This document shows, piece by piece, positions 44,574 through 56,334 of a stretch of 64,000 bases of DNA. Numbering within the stretch: position 1 is the stretch's first letter; each line of letters begins with the position of its first letter. The DNA comes from Lantana camara (Eukaryota; Streptophyta; Magnoliopsida; Lamiales; Verbenaceae): positions 100,411,501 to 100,475,500 of the forward strand of contig CM074857.1 of NCBI GenBank assembly GCA_037501455.1. The letters are read 5' to 3'. A model generated the notes under the pieces. It was not told the origin of the DNA. It saw nothing but the letters and a program-made list of their open reading frames with translations, and searched no databases. A program made the translations under genes and the position numbers.

Positions 44574-46027
44574 AGTAGTGCATTTTGATTTAATGAATCT
44601 TAATTCATGCATTTTAAATTAAACTGTATCATAATAGTGCTTTTGATTTTGAATTAAATAAAATTGTACACTTTGATAAATGTGATTAAAATCGTGCACT
44701 TTGTTGTTTATTTAAATATGAATTTAAATTTTAATATTAACATGGATTTGATTTTGTTATACTTTATGAAATTCTTTGAATTTATTTATGCCTTGTTTAT
44801 GAGTGTTATAAACGTGCTTAGTTCTTATATGATTTGACACCGAAATTTCGTACAAATTTAATAGGTTGGAGATATACGTGTTATGAAAATGAATATATGT
44901 TCGTTTCATGTTTTTGGGCTCATTTGCATGAGTTATGAATTTATTTTGATTTTGGAATCCAAAACGGGGGCTAATGAGCAATTAGCATACCCTTGGTTCT
45001 GTATGTGATATCTTGAGCTAGGAAACTCGGATTCGAGTTTCGTCAACTTCGCTGAACTCATAACAAAAATTCGAGTTTAATAAACTTAGCCTTATATTTT
45101 TCCAAAGTTATTTGAACCTCCGAAATTCAACCGAAAAGTGTTATGTTCGTCAAAACTGCCACCTTTTACTAAAAGAGCCATAACTTTGTCAAACCTTGAC
45201 CAAATTAACCATGGTTTGATTCTTTGGAACCCTAACTCAACCCTCTAACTGGCCTTAATCATACCAAACCGAGTTAACGCTTATCACTTAGAGAAAACTC
45301 AGTCAACATCCTCTGCTCTCCAGTTTTCCCGTAACCCTTGCCATACTTGGAGATTCAAGGCTCAAATCTCTTCCAAACTTCATCCAATCCACAAGGTAAG
45401 CTTAGGGTTGTAATATACATTCATTATAAGTCATTTTGATCCATTCTTCCCCAATTTTGAGCATGCTTTCATGGGTTTATGGCTGAAATGATGAAATAGT
45501 TAGGTTTAGAGACATATGTTGATATCTTTCATTCCTTGACGAATTTGGTTGATTCAAAGCATGAAAATGGTTGTCTTAACTCCCTCTTCTCATTTATGAT
45601 CATTGATTATGTGGTAGTTGAAGATTTAATGAGATTTCATTAATGGCACTTTGAGAAAATGGAAGAAATGATCATCTTTTATCTCCCTTATGTACCGAAC
45701 TGTTGCTGTTGCATTCTGGGATATTATTTGCTGTCATTTGCTGCTTCTTTTTGCCCTGTTTGTTTCTGTCATGTTGGTTGAAGTATGCATGAAGTTGCTG
45801 CTTTGTTTTTGCATTGTTTTCCCCTGTTTTTAGCCCGTTTTTGCTGCTGTCAGTTGCTGCGCTTTTCCTTGATTAATTGCTGTCAATTTCAGTCAGTTTC
45901 TGGGAGTTGTTAGGGCATTTTGCTACTGTATATTATGCCTTATGTTGCTGCTACCTACTGCTGCTAATTCATGCCATAAAACAGGGGATTTAAGCTTTGT
46001 TGTTATGCTGCTGCGTGACTGATAGAG

Positions 46028-46152
46028 ATCTCCCCGGGCGGGGAGATTTTGGCCGTGAAAAGGCCCGGCCGGGTAGCCTTTATGCAGAAACCTTCTGTAC
46101 GAAGCTCCCTGGGTGGGGACTTTTTGTGAACAAAACCTCCCCGGGTGGGGAG
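46028..46152. repeat. Palindrome array, CTCCCC-GGGT-GGGGAG type
   Basis: Copies are ATCTCCCC-GGGC-GGGGAGAT (46028-46047), AAGGCCCGGCCGGGTAGCCTT (about 46060-46080), a decayed GCTCCCTGGGTGGGGAC near 46103, and CTCCCC-GGGT-GGGGAG (46137-46152). It occupies the position equivalent to the arrays of copies 1 and 3 of this LTR family. Confidence 0.85.
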
Positions 46153-46850
46153 ATTGATTTGGAGCTGCTGTGTGTTGCCGTTTGTGCTGCTGCTGCCTTC
46201 ATTTCTTTCTTTGCATGTAATGTGTGCATATGAATGGTTTGAAGGCATGCATTTGATTAATTTTAAATGTTTGCATGCATGTAAGATAAAATTGATTTAT
46301 TTGTGAGATATTGCATGCATGTTAAGTTTTGATTAATTGCATGCATGAAATTTATATTTTGTGCATGTTAATATGCATGCATGGTATAATGTACGTACAC
46401 CTTTATATATATATATGTTTATATTATATTAAATATTATTTGATTTAATTGAATTATGGAAATTAAATTGTTATTTATTTCATATTCCTATATAATTTCC
46501 AATCTTGATTTGAATGTATTTATTTGTCTATTCTATAATTGTAAACGTGTTATAGTACATGATATGATCGTTAATTTGAATTCTTGGATTGAATTGTTAT
46601 GAAATGTGAAATTATGAACTTGAATAAATTTGAACGCTTCCTTGAACGAATGATAATGAAAGATACGAACTGTTTGGGCTTGAAACCTTTATGCTATGAA
46701 TGTACTTGAATGAATTATTTGATTATATGACCTCATAACATGAATCATGTTTTTATGCATCTCATATCATGTACATAACATACCGTGCGTCTATGTGGGT
46801 TCATGTTGAGTCTATTCTCACGAGTACACATTGTTCCTTCTTTTGTACAG

Positions 46851-46926
46851 TTCGTTTCCAGGGCGGAGACTTCCGAATTGAATAGGCACCCGTTTTACTC
46901 ATGTTTCTTGTCTCGTGGTATTCCAG
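46851..46926 (+). other. Exon-like module between splice-like sites (copy 2)
   Basis: It is preceded by TTCTTTTGTACAG and followed by TTCCAG|GTGAGG. It is equivalent to 36057-36145 and 50561-50621. It has no coding potential of note. Confidence 0.45.
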
Positions 46927-48177
46927 GTGAGGGTGTTTTCGTTTTAGTTACGTATTGAACCCTACAACCTTATATGTCAAGTTTTGGCCAAAATCCTAAT
47001 ATATATCTATATATATTGTTTTCAGTGGAGTCATCGAGTAAATTTTCTCAAGGATTATGAAATGTATTAATTATGTTATAAATGTATTATGTTTCTCATG
47101 AAATGAAATGCTTTGACGAGATTATACACACGGGCCCAGGAACTTAGTACATGTGGCTATCCGGGGAGGCAAGGGCCGACGGTGATCCCATGTGCTAGTT
47201 CCACTATGAACTACGGCGAAACGGACCTCGTTAGGAGTTTTGACGAGGAAACGCTAACCGGGCTTTTGAGGGTTCATGAACCTCACTAGCCACTATGTAT
47301 GAGATGGCCGGGTCTTGCAAGCCTGTCCACCACCCGGAGGAAGAAGGTTGGAACTTATTTTTATGATTATGATTATGATATAGTTATGCGCCGTGCGGGA
47401 AGTCCGGGACACGGATTGCTCAAACGATTATGTTTTATGTTATATGGCTTGCGTGTATTGCAAGGTATTGCGTGATCACGTATTCATTATATTAATGATA
47501 TTTGTCTTACACGGTCGGAGTTTAGTTGGAGATGAAGCATGCTCACTCGCCGAACCTTAATGTTTATATGAATTATGAACTTAATGGAATTAATATGAAT
47601 TAGTCGTAAAGACCGAGCATTGCTTGTCCTTTTCTTGCCCTTCTCGGGAACTAGCTTTAAATAAAACTTTGCTCGAGATTTATGACTTGTATGTGCCTGT
47701 TTCTATATATATGTATCGCTCCTGCTCACTCAGTCTTCTAGAGACTGGTCCCTCTTTTCCACTTCTCAGTTTCTTGCAGGTTTTGCTAGGCGGAGGTCCA
47801 GTTTTAATTCTTTTATCGAGTCACATTTTACATTATTTTTATTTAATTGTATTTCCCTTATGTATTTGGACCTCTGTGCCAATATGAAATTATTGCCAAT
47901 CTAATTCGGGACAGGTTGCATGTTGAATTTCAATTATCTTATGATAATGTTACGAGCTTGGAGTTATCATTAAAATTATGTATGGTATTGTTGCTTCCGC
48001 ACTATGTTTGGTATTATCATTTAATTGGTACAGGGTTAGTTTCCGCCTAGCCAGGTTGTTTTTGTTTTGTCTCCAGTTCGCTATGAGCCCGGTTCATGCT
48101 TGGATTATCCATTTCATGTATGGACTAGACTTGTAGTGCGGGGATGTGGTGCCAATGGTCCCGGGTGCTACAATCAA

Positions 48178-49110
48178 GGCCCATTTCCTAAACAAAAAGG
48201 AATAAATCAATTATGCAATCATAAATTCAAGACAGAAGCTCAAAGGGACAATTCAATGAACAACTGAGGGGCAAAACTGAAAGGTTGGTATTCTAACAAA
48301 ATTTTGTTGGTTTAAACTCTTAGCCTCTTAGCAAAAATCACAAGAATTCATCAATTTAGCAAAATTCTCTTCAATTAACAACTTTCAATGAGCCTATGAT
48401 ATTTTCAATATTCGACCAAGACTAGGCTAGATTTGGACTAAGGCTGCAATTTGGTTCAAAGTCGTAAACAACCTACAATTTTCCTCAAATTACTAGGTAG
48501 CCTACAGAGTGTCAAAGATTCGAGCAAAAATCATGCTATAATGTGGAAAATTTTGCAACTTTGTTTCATAAAACACAAAGAGGATAACATACACACCCAA
48601 AATAACCAACCAAGTTCATATAGGCATTTCAACAAACACTTGGTGTGCAAACTTTCAAAGACTTGGGTTTTTCCAGAAATTTGTTTGAAATATAACTAGC
48701 ATTATGGAGAATATCAACATTTGAGCCACAATAAAGCAGAAGAAACCCCAAACAACAACTTAAAACTCAGATCTTTTCAAGGAATTTCGGCCAACCCTAG
48801 GCTAGGGTTTTCAAAAGTTTCAAACTTTGCTCCAAATTAGTCCAAATTGTCTCAAATGCAACCAATATTTAACAATAACTTAAACTAACTCAAGATGTCA
48901 ACCAAAAATCACAATGTAGAGGGGTAGGGTCGAAATATGTGAAATTAGGGCAGAAAATTCAAACCAAAACCAAAGAGAAAAAGGGGAGGAAACTTACCAA
49001 GATGGAGGAAGAAAGAGATGAGAGAGTGAGAGTGTTGTTAGAGCTGCTATCTTCTCTGCCGCTGTTGCTGTCGCCGGAGTGAGAGAGAGCCAAGAGGGAG
49101 AGAGATTGTC
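48178..49110 (-). other. Spacer between pol and env-like ORF of the Athila-type element, env-proximal part
   Basis: No gene is seen. This piece is continuous with 51764-52604 once the solo LTR at 49111 is removed. The minus strand near 48990-49110 is rich in CTCTCTCT and CTTCCTCC pyrimidine runs, plausible for a leader or splice acceptor upstream of the env-like ORF. Confidence 0.6.
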
Positions 49111-49988
49111 TGTAACGCCCCATTTTTCATTTATACATTACGTTACATTATATTAAATTTTATAACATTATATATATTATGTTTTCATAAACTTATATGA
49201 AATTAGTGTTAATGTGAAATTGATATGAATTAATTGATAATGTGATTAATTGCTCATATATGACTTTAATTGTTCTTTATCTAAATATGAGGACTTAACT
49301 GCATAAATCCTTTGGAGTGACTTGATCATATTCCATGAGACAATACTTGATTGCATACACTCATATATTAGAAGGACTTATTTGCAAAGATTGATGACTC
49401 ATGCATATATTTGATAGACTTTGGATATATCACTTTATCTCTTCCATTTCATTCCATTTTATTCCAAGAGAAAAATCACACACACACCCACACACTAAAA
49501 ACCGACATTTACACCAAGAAGAAGAAGGAAAGATTTCTTCATAATTTAAGCTAGAGTTGAAGAATTGAGAAGCTAGGGTCATCAACATCATCATATCTCC
49601 ATTTTATCCATTTTCTTGGATTAAAGGTAGAACTTGGGGGATTTTATGAAATTCTTGAATATGTGATTAAGGAGGGTTTAGGGATTTGATGATGAGTTCA
49701 TGCATGTTGGGAGCTAGATGCATGCTTAGGAATGAAAAGGAATGGAAATTGCATGAATATATTGAATTTCATGGAAGTTGGAAGCATGTTCATATATGGG
49801 GTTTTCATAGTGAATTCTTGAGACTTTGATGTGTATTCCATGGTTAGTTTGATGAATAAATGAAGTATAATGTGTATTGGATGTGTTAAATTGATTGTTA
49901 TGGATTGAACTTGGCTTTGGTTGTGGTTTTGTGGCGTTTTGGCTCGAAACTGCCCTGTTTTCCCCTGTTTTGTTGTTGTTGCGTATAT

Positions 49989-50145
49989 GGTCACGCCCGC
50001 GACCTGTTTATGTGTAAAAATGGTCGCGCCCGCGACCCCATTTTGGCCAACTTTCGACTTTTGGAAAAATTGCATGAAAAATTCGGAAAAATACTTGGTC
50101 GCGGCCGCGACCATTTTGTGAAGGATTTTGGTCGCGCCCGCGACC
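49989..50145. repeat. Palindrome array, GGTCGCG-CC-CGCGACC type
   Basis: There are four 16-bp copies: GGTCACGCCCGCGACC (49989-50004), GGTCGCGCCCGCGACC (50022-50037), GGTCGCGGCCGCGACC (50097-50112, fully self-complementary) and GGTCGCGCCCGCGACC (50130-50145). Confidence 0.95.
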
Positions 50146-50560
50146 CCTCCAGAAACTGCATTTCGTCCAACTTCGAACCAACGCCATATTCACCTCGGTT
50201 TGAATTAGAAAACGTGCCATATACCGTTGAAAAGGTCTTTGTGTCTAGTTTCATATCCAATAAACAAAACTCAATTCCCACTTCTAGAATTAAAGATGTT
50301 CCAGTTTTCCCTCAACATGTACATTTTCTAAAATTGTCCGTTTTTGCTAAACTTCACCAAAACCTTTCATATTGCATTCTTTTCACTTCTTTGGCTCTCG
50401 TATGTGACCTATATGAGTTATAAACTTGGTTTAGTGATAATTATTCTCATAATTAACATTGATTGATTGTTATTCCGTGATATATTGATTAGGACATTGT
50501 CGTGCGTCTTAAGTGGTTCATTTGAGTCGTGTCTCACGAACCCTTGTCCTTATTGCACAG

Positions 50561-50621
50561 ATTTCCTTCCCGTTGACGAGGAGCACACATCATAGTTATA
50601 TCCTTGTTTTGGTCGTCACAG
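50561..50621 (+). other. Exon-like module between splice-like sites (copy 3)
   Basis: It is preceded by CCTTATTGCACAG and followed by TCACAG|GTGAGG. It occupies the same position and has the same flanks as the modules in the two related solo LTRs. Confidence 0.45.
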
Positions 50622-51763
50622 GTGAGGTTATTTCTATTTGTAAAAGAACCCTACAACCCTATGTGATTTTGGACCAAAACAAATAATTATATCTATAGTT
50701 TTCCGAAAATTGAATTGTTACTTCATTGATCGATTGATATTATACCGAGTAATTGTTATTGATATTGAATTGATTGATTGATTTTTTTGGCGAGTAAAGC
50801 ATGTTCACTTTGGGCCCGAGGGTAGTGTATTGAGTAATCCGGGGAGGCATCGGGCCGACGGCGATCTCTTGCAATATCCTCACTTATTGTTGGGGTCACC
50901 CCTGAATCCACCAGGAGGTTTGGTGGAGGAAGGAGCCCGAAGGTCGTAGGGACTCATGAACCCTATGCCCAGATTGATTGGGTAGTGGGGCCTTGCAATC
51001 CCACCATCACCCGGAGAAAGAAGGATGGATTGATTGAAATTATCTAATTGTGCACCGAATTGATTGCTTGATCACCCATTTGATAAAATTGAATTATTGT
51101 ACACTGTCGGAGAAAGGTTGGAGACTTGCCCTCACTCGCCGGGCCACTGATTGATTGTATCGAATTGTATTGAAATAATTGAATTGAAAATGGAATTGTT
51201 GTAATCTCGGGCGAGCACTAAATTATTTTAGAATTAATATCGTTTTATGAAAAATCTTACCTGAGATTACAATTTGCATGGTATTTGCGCTTTTAAATTA
51301 TAACCCCTCACTCAGTCTTTTATAGACTGACACCTCACATTTTCAGGTATTGCAGGTTGAGTGCTAGGCGGGATTGAGTCAAGTTTTACTTCTTTTGGGT
51401 CTAGCATTGTCTTTCTCATGTTTATGTACATTATAAATACATTATAGCCTTAAGAACTGTTTTGGTACCTATGTATATATTATGATTTATACTTGAGACT
51501 TTGAGCATGTAAATGGAAACATTGTTTTGGGACATGTTAATATGAAACGGAAAATGGGATCATGAAGTGAATGTACATTGTTGTGCTTCCGTTTGTTATG
51601 CATTGTTGTATAATTGAGGGTTAGCCCGCCTAGCTAGTGTTCATTTTTTTTTATTGTCTCCCGTTCGCTATAGTTTAATTCATGTATGGGTCATCCATCT
51701 CATATGTGAATTGAGCTATAGTGTGGGGATGTGGCATCTTTGCGCTTCGGGTGCTACATTGTC

Positions 51764-52604
51764 GGAGTGAGGGAGAGAAATGAAGGAAAAAGGAATGGTT
51801 TCGATAGTCTTAGGTTAAGGCAGAAGAGAAGCGTGTTTTAGGTTTAGGGAAGAAAATAACACGAAAATCGTGTTATTAAAGGCTCAAGAATCGTGTCAGG
51901 ACAAAGCTAAACGCCCGTTTGGTGGCTCAGTGTAAAAAGGAAACGGGCGTTTGGGGTATAAAAATTTGAGGACAGTAGGTTTTGAAACGGGCGTTTGGTA
52001 ACACAGAGAAAACTCCAAACACCCCGTTTGGTTAGGCGAAAATAATTACAGTAGGTGTTAAAACGCCCGTTTCATATTTGTTCAACAATGTCACACGGGC
52101 GTTTGAGGTATGAAAGAATTACACAAACCTCCCCTCTCGACTTACCGGGGCATTAATGCATTAGACATGAAGTCTAACCCGAAATAAATGCAAGAAATAG
52201 ATCAAAGCACACCGAAATACTCCCAATAGCAGTCCAAAATTAACCAAATTTCACAATAACAACACATAATCGATGCTTAAACATATTGCAATCAACACCT
52301 TCAATTTAAAAAAATGCAATTATAATCCATAGTGCATCAAACTCAAGTAATTTGCACAATTACACTCATCACATGCAAAATGGGAAACAATAAATGGACC
52401 TCAATTTACAATCCCGATTCAAAAGCATGGTCCAATCATCCATTTGCTCAAAAGCGAAGCTACTCCGAATGAACCAAGGCAAACCTACAAAGAAAACAAC
52501 AATAGAGAGCCATGAGACAAACCAAACAAGAAGAGAAGAGAAAGAAAGAAAAAGGAAAGAAGTAGTTCTAGGTTTATAGTCGCTAGCTCGACTTTGTCAC
52601 CAAA
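51764..52604 (-). other. Spacer between pol and env-like ORF, pol-proximal part, with a second palindrome array
   Basis: No gene is seen. At 51909-52106 it has six copies of the same AAACG-CC-CGTTT palindrome as this element's LTRs: 51909, 51941, 51985, 52016 (decayed), 52061 and 52093. These include the associated CCTACTG words on the minus strand. The array is thus present three times in the element. Confidence 0.85.
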
Positions 52605-53624
52605 TTAGATGGTCGGAATGGTGAGCACACCCGAGGTGCTCCTCTCAATGGCCTCTCCCACAAAATAATGCTTCAAACGTTGTCCATTAACAAGGAAAGT
52701 GCCAGATTTTTCATTTCCAATCTCCACTGCTCCATTTTCAAGAACTTTAACGCCTCGAAAAGGACCCGACCATCTAGATTTCAACTTTTCGGGAAATAAT
52801 TTCAACTTTGAATTGAACAGCAACACGAGTTGTCCCACTTTGAACTCTTTCACCCGAATGTGTTTGTCATGCCATCTCTTTGTCCTTTCTTTGTTTAACT
52901 TGGCATTCTCATAGGCGTTAAGCCTAAATTCCTCGAACTCATGAAGTTGTAGGGCCCTATTTTCCCCTGCTTGCTTAAGATCGAAATTAATAGCTCGAAT
53001 GGCCCAATACGCTTTGTGCTTAAGCTCGACCGAAAGGTGACACGCCTTGCCATAGACCAACATATACGGAGATGTCCCAATCGGTGTCTTGAAAGCCATC
53101 CGGTACGCCCACAACGCGTCATCCAACTTGATTGCCCAATCCTTCCTTGAGCTACTCACGGTCTTTTCAAGGATGTGCTTAATTTCGCGGTTGGAAATTT
53201 CGACTTATCCACTCGATTGCGGGTGATATGGAGTTGCCACCCGGTGGTGAACTCCATACTTCTTTAAGAGAATTTCCAAAGGTTTGTTGCAAAAATGGGA
53301 CCCTCCATCGCTTATGAGAGCCCTTGGGACTCCAAATCTAGTGAAAATGTTCTTCTTTAAAAACTTCAATGCAACCTTCGAATCATTCGTGGGACTCGCC
53401 ACGGCATCTACCCATTTAGACACCTAATCAACGCCTACTACGATGTATTGATTGCCATGGGACGACGGAAATGGGCCCATAAAGTCCATGCCCCACGCAT
53501 CAAACAACTCTATCTCCAGAATATATCGCAAAGGCATCTCATCTCTCTTCCCTATGTTCCCCGTTCGTTGACAAGAGTCACATCTCTCTACGAACTTATG
53601 TTCATCTTTAAACAAAGAGGGCCA
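52605..53624 (-). pseudogene. Integrase of the Athila-type element
   Basis: Three frame pieces, all in one phase: 53615-53424, 53423-53205 and 53159-52605, separated by in-frame stops. The zinc-binding part ends with CDSCQRTGNIGKR. The core has the first Asp in AWGMDFMGPF, the second in [12 protein letters not shown], and Glu in [13 protein letters not shown], so the DDE set is intact. The C-terminal domain shows [21 protein letters not shown] and KSRWSGPF, the usual Athila ending; I see no chromodomain. The stop at about 53206 follows QSSG where Gln is usual (CAA to TAA), and another follows IVVGVD. Confidence 0.92.
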
Positions 53625-54680
53625 CTAAAAACCCGATTGTAGTACTTTTGGCGCTGTCTTTCTTGAACTCGAGTGGCCTCCATAGGGACTCGCATGACAA
53701 CCATCCAAAATTTTTTCAACTTCATCCTCGGGAACACACCTTCTCACTAATCCATCCGAGCAGTTTTTGTAAAGTAACGGCTCATCCCAAAAATAATACT
53801 TTGCATCGGACAAAAATTTCCTTCTTTGGTGGAAGCTCAAGTCGGGTGGTATGATCCTACTCACTAGGTAATTCACGAAATCCGCGAACCATGGAACTTC
53901 CCAAACTACTTTAAAAAGCTTCTCATCCGGAAAATTTTCAGCAATGTTCATCTTGCGTTCTTCCTCATTCTCTTCGAGCTCCAAACGAGATAAGTGGTCT
54001 GCTACCACGTTCTCCGTTCCCTTCTTATCTCGGATCTCAAGATCAAATTCTTGAAGAAGCAAGATCCATCTAATGAGACGAGGTTTGGAATCCTTCTTTG
54101 ATAACAAGTATTTGATAGTTGCATGATCCGTGTAAACCACCGTCTTCGATCCTATCAAATACGAACGAAATTTATCAAATGCATGCACAATTGATAGTAA
54201 TTCTTTTTCAGTGGTGGCATAGTTTAATTGTGCATCATTAAGTGTCTTGCTAGAGTATGCTATAACGTGTAAACGTTTCTCCCTTTTTTGACCAAGAACA
54301 ACTCCTATAGCCAAGTCACTTGCATCACACATTAGCTCAAAAGGTAAAGTCCAGTCCGGTGCCACCATAATCGGGGCTGAAGTAAGCTCCTTCTTCAACC
54401 TATAAAAAGCAAGCAAACAATCATTATCAAACATAAATTCAGCATCTTTTTGTAAAAGCTTGCAAAGAGGCAAGGTAATTTTGGAGAAGTCCTTGATAAA
54501 CCGGCGATAAAATCCGGCATGACCAAGGAAACTCCTAACTCCCTTAACATTGGCGGGTGGTGGCAATCTAGCAATGACTTCAATCTTAGCTCGATCCACT
54601 TCTATTCCCTTGGCCGAAATGCAATGGCCTAGGATAATTCCTTCACGCACCATGAAGTGGCACTTCTCCCAATATAGCAA
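53625..54680 (-). pseudogene. RT C-terminal part, RNase H and start of integrase zinc domain
   Basis: The frame is open for 351 codons. It starts at the RT palm/thumb ([29 protein letters not shown] near residues 52-67). RNase H has [15 protein letters not shown] near 117, [19 protein letters not shown] near 156, [10 protein letters not shown] near 183, and ADHLSRLE near 227. The zinc HHCC part begins CHASPYGGH near 329 and the frame ends just after it. Domain order is normal for gypsy pol. Indels near 54690-54720 separate it from the upstream RT frame. Confidence 0.92.
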
Positions 54681-54716
54681 CGTTTCAACACATTAGTAAG
54701 ATTAACAAGGCATGCA

Positions 54717-55592
54717 TCAAATGATCGAAGACCCAAACACCGAAAAATCATCCATAAAGATTTCCATTGTTCGTTCAATCAAATCCGAGAAAATTGCCAT
54801 CATACAATGTTGGAACGTAGCCGGGGCATTACAAAGACCAAGTGGAATTCTTCTAAAAGCAAAAGTGCTATAAGGGCAAGTGAAAGTGCATTTTTCTTGG
54901 TCCTCGGGTGCTATGGCAATTTGATTATAACCCGAGTATCCATCTAGAAAACAATAATAATCATGACCGGCTAACCTCTCTAACATTTGATCAATGAAAG
55001 GCAATGGGAAATGGTCCTTACGAGTTGCATTGTTTAATTTTCTATAATCTATGCATACTCTCCATCCCATAACCGTGCGTGTAGGGATAAGTTCATTGTT
55101 TTCATTTCTAATAATTGTCATCCCTCCATTTTTCGGTACAACTTGTACCGGGCTAACCCAAGAGCTATCCGAAATCAGGTAAATTTTACCCGCATCTAAC
55201 AATTTTAAAACCTCGGCTCTCATAACTTCTTTCATATCCGGGTTCAACCTACGTTGATGCTCAATAGAGGGTTTATGATTATTTTCCATCAAGATTTTAT
55301 GCATGCAAATTGAGGGACTAATTCCCTTGATATCCGAAATTGACCATCCTAAAGCTTTTACATGCATTCTTAAAACACGCAATAAGGCATCTAATTGCAC
55401 ATCATTTAGATCCGAAGACACAATAACCGGCAAACTCTCATTATCACCGAGATACGCATATTTTAAATGAGAGGAGAGGGGTTTCAAATCAAGTACGGGA
55501 GCCTTAACACAAGAAGGGGAGAGGAAGGGGTTTATCACTCCCCAATTCCTCAAAGTGGTACCTCCTTTGGAAGGGAACGAAGGGTGCGGCAT
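54717..55592 (-). pseudogene. Reverse transcriptase (fingers and palm) of the Athila-type element
   Basis: The frame is open for 291 codons. Visible are SWVSPVQVVPKNGG (about 143-156), GWRVCIDYRKLNNATRKDHF (about 177-196), PFIDQMLERLAGHDYYCFLD, GYSGYNQI, FAFRRIPLGLCNAPATFQ, and the catalytic box FMDDFSVFG near 279 (Phe-Met-Asp-Asp in place of Tyr-x-Asp-Asp, usual in gypsy). It overlaps the protease frame around 55504-55592, where a frameshift separates them. Confidence 0.93.
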
Positions 55593-56334
55593 CCAATGCC
55601 TTCACATACGACTCAAGCTCTTCAAGGACCTCGTCTTCTCCCTCAATCTTCTCAAAACCTCCTAAGCAAAGCTCTAACGGATCCTTGTTGTGCAACTCAA
55701 ACATGCGGTGATCCTCTATAATTTCAACTCGAAAACACTTTTCCTCCACGGTGGGACTCTTCATTGCCTTGTACAAGTTGAATTCTACCTTTTCTTCACC
55801 GACTTGTAGGGTAAGGCGTCCATTTTTTACGTCAATCAATGCTCCGGCCGTAGCTAGGAACGGGCTTCCCAAAATAAGAGACATGCTCTCATCATCACCT
55901 ATATCGAGAACAACTAGATCCACCGGTATGTAACAATTTTCCACTTTGACTAACACATCATCAAGCACTCCCATTGGATACTTCACCGATCGATCCGCTA
56001 GTTGTAAAGTCATATTGGTTGGCCTTAGCTCCTTCAAGCCCAATTTCCTACAAGTAGATAAAGAAATTAGACTTACTCTCGCTCCTAAATCACATAAGGC
56101 ATTATCAAAATGTAAAGGACCAATGGTGAGAGGGATAGAAAAACTCCCGAGATCCTTGAGTTTCGGTGGAAGTTGCCTTTGTATAATGGCACTACACTCC
56201 TTGGTGAGTGCAATAGTTGCAAAGTTCTCCAACTTCTTCTTGTTTGATACGAGCTCCTTAAAAAACTTCAAATAAGATGGCATTTGAGCTAATGCCTCGG
56301 CAAATGGTATGTTGATATGAAGTTGCTTGAGCAT
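55504..56334 (-). pseudogene. Aspartic protease region of the Athila-type element
   Basis: The frame is open for 276 codons. The active site reads ALCDLGARVSLIS near residue 80: Asp-Leu-Gly-Ala, the Athila form rather than Asp-Thr-Gly. A second signature, SLILGSPFLATAGALIDV, lies near 153. N-terminal to it, MPSYLKFFKELVSNKKKLE is the conserved linker after gag. The C-terminal 100 residues lead into the RT but go out of frame after YHFEELGSDKPLP. Confidence 0.92.

Larger units (their letters stand above)
44350..48172 (+). mobile_element. Long solo LTR, TGTAAC...GCTACA family, copy 2 (3823 bp)
   Basis: The duplication ATCAA flanks it (44345-44349, 48173-48177). Ends are TGTAACGCCCC and CGGGTGCTACA. 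It has no coding frame. It contains an AT microsatellite (44522-44570), a CTCCCC-GGGT-GGGGAG palindrome array (46028-46152), splice-like sites (donor 45396, module 46851-46926, acceptor ending 47779), a GC-rich block (47156-47345) and the stem GCTAGGCGG/CCGCCTAGC (47785-47793, 48043-48051). Confidence 0.9.
49111..51758 (+). mobile_element. Long solo LTR, TGTAAC...GCTACA family, copy 3 (2648 bp)
   Basis: The duplication TTGTC flanks it (49106-49110, 51759-51763). Ends are TGTAACGCCCC and CGGGTGCTACA. It contains the GGTCGCG-CC-CGCGACC array (49989-50145), a donor-like site near 49627, the module 50561-50621, an acceptor ending 51355, a GC-rich block (50838-51027) and the stem GCTAGGCGG/CCGCCTAGC (51363-51371, 51626-51634). 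No protein is encoded. Confidence 0.9.

Noticed and set aside
49905..50423. 172-codon plus-strand ORF through the GGTCGCG array
   Set aside because: It depends on the palindromes and is absent from related copies. The overlapping frames at 49698-50114 and 49991-50281 are likewise open by chance.
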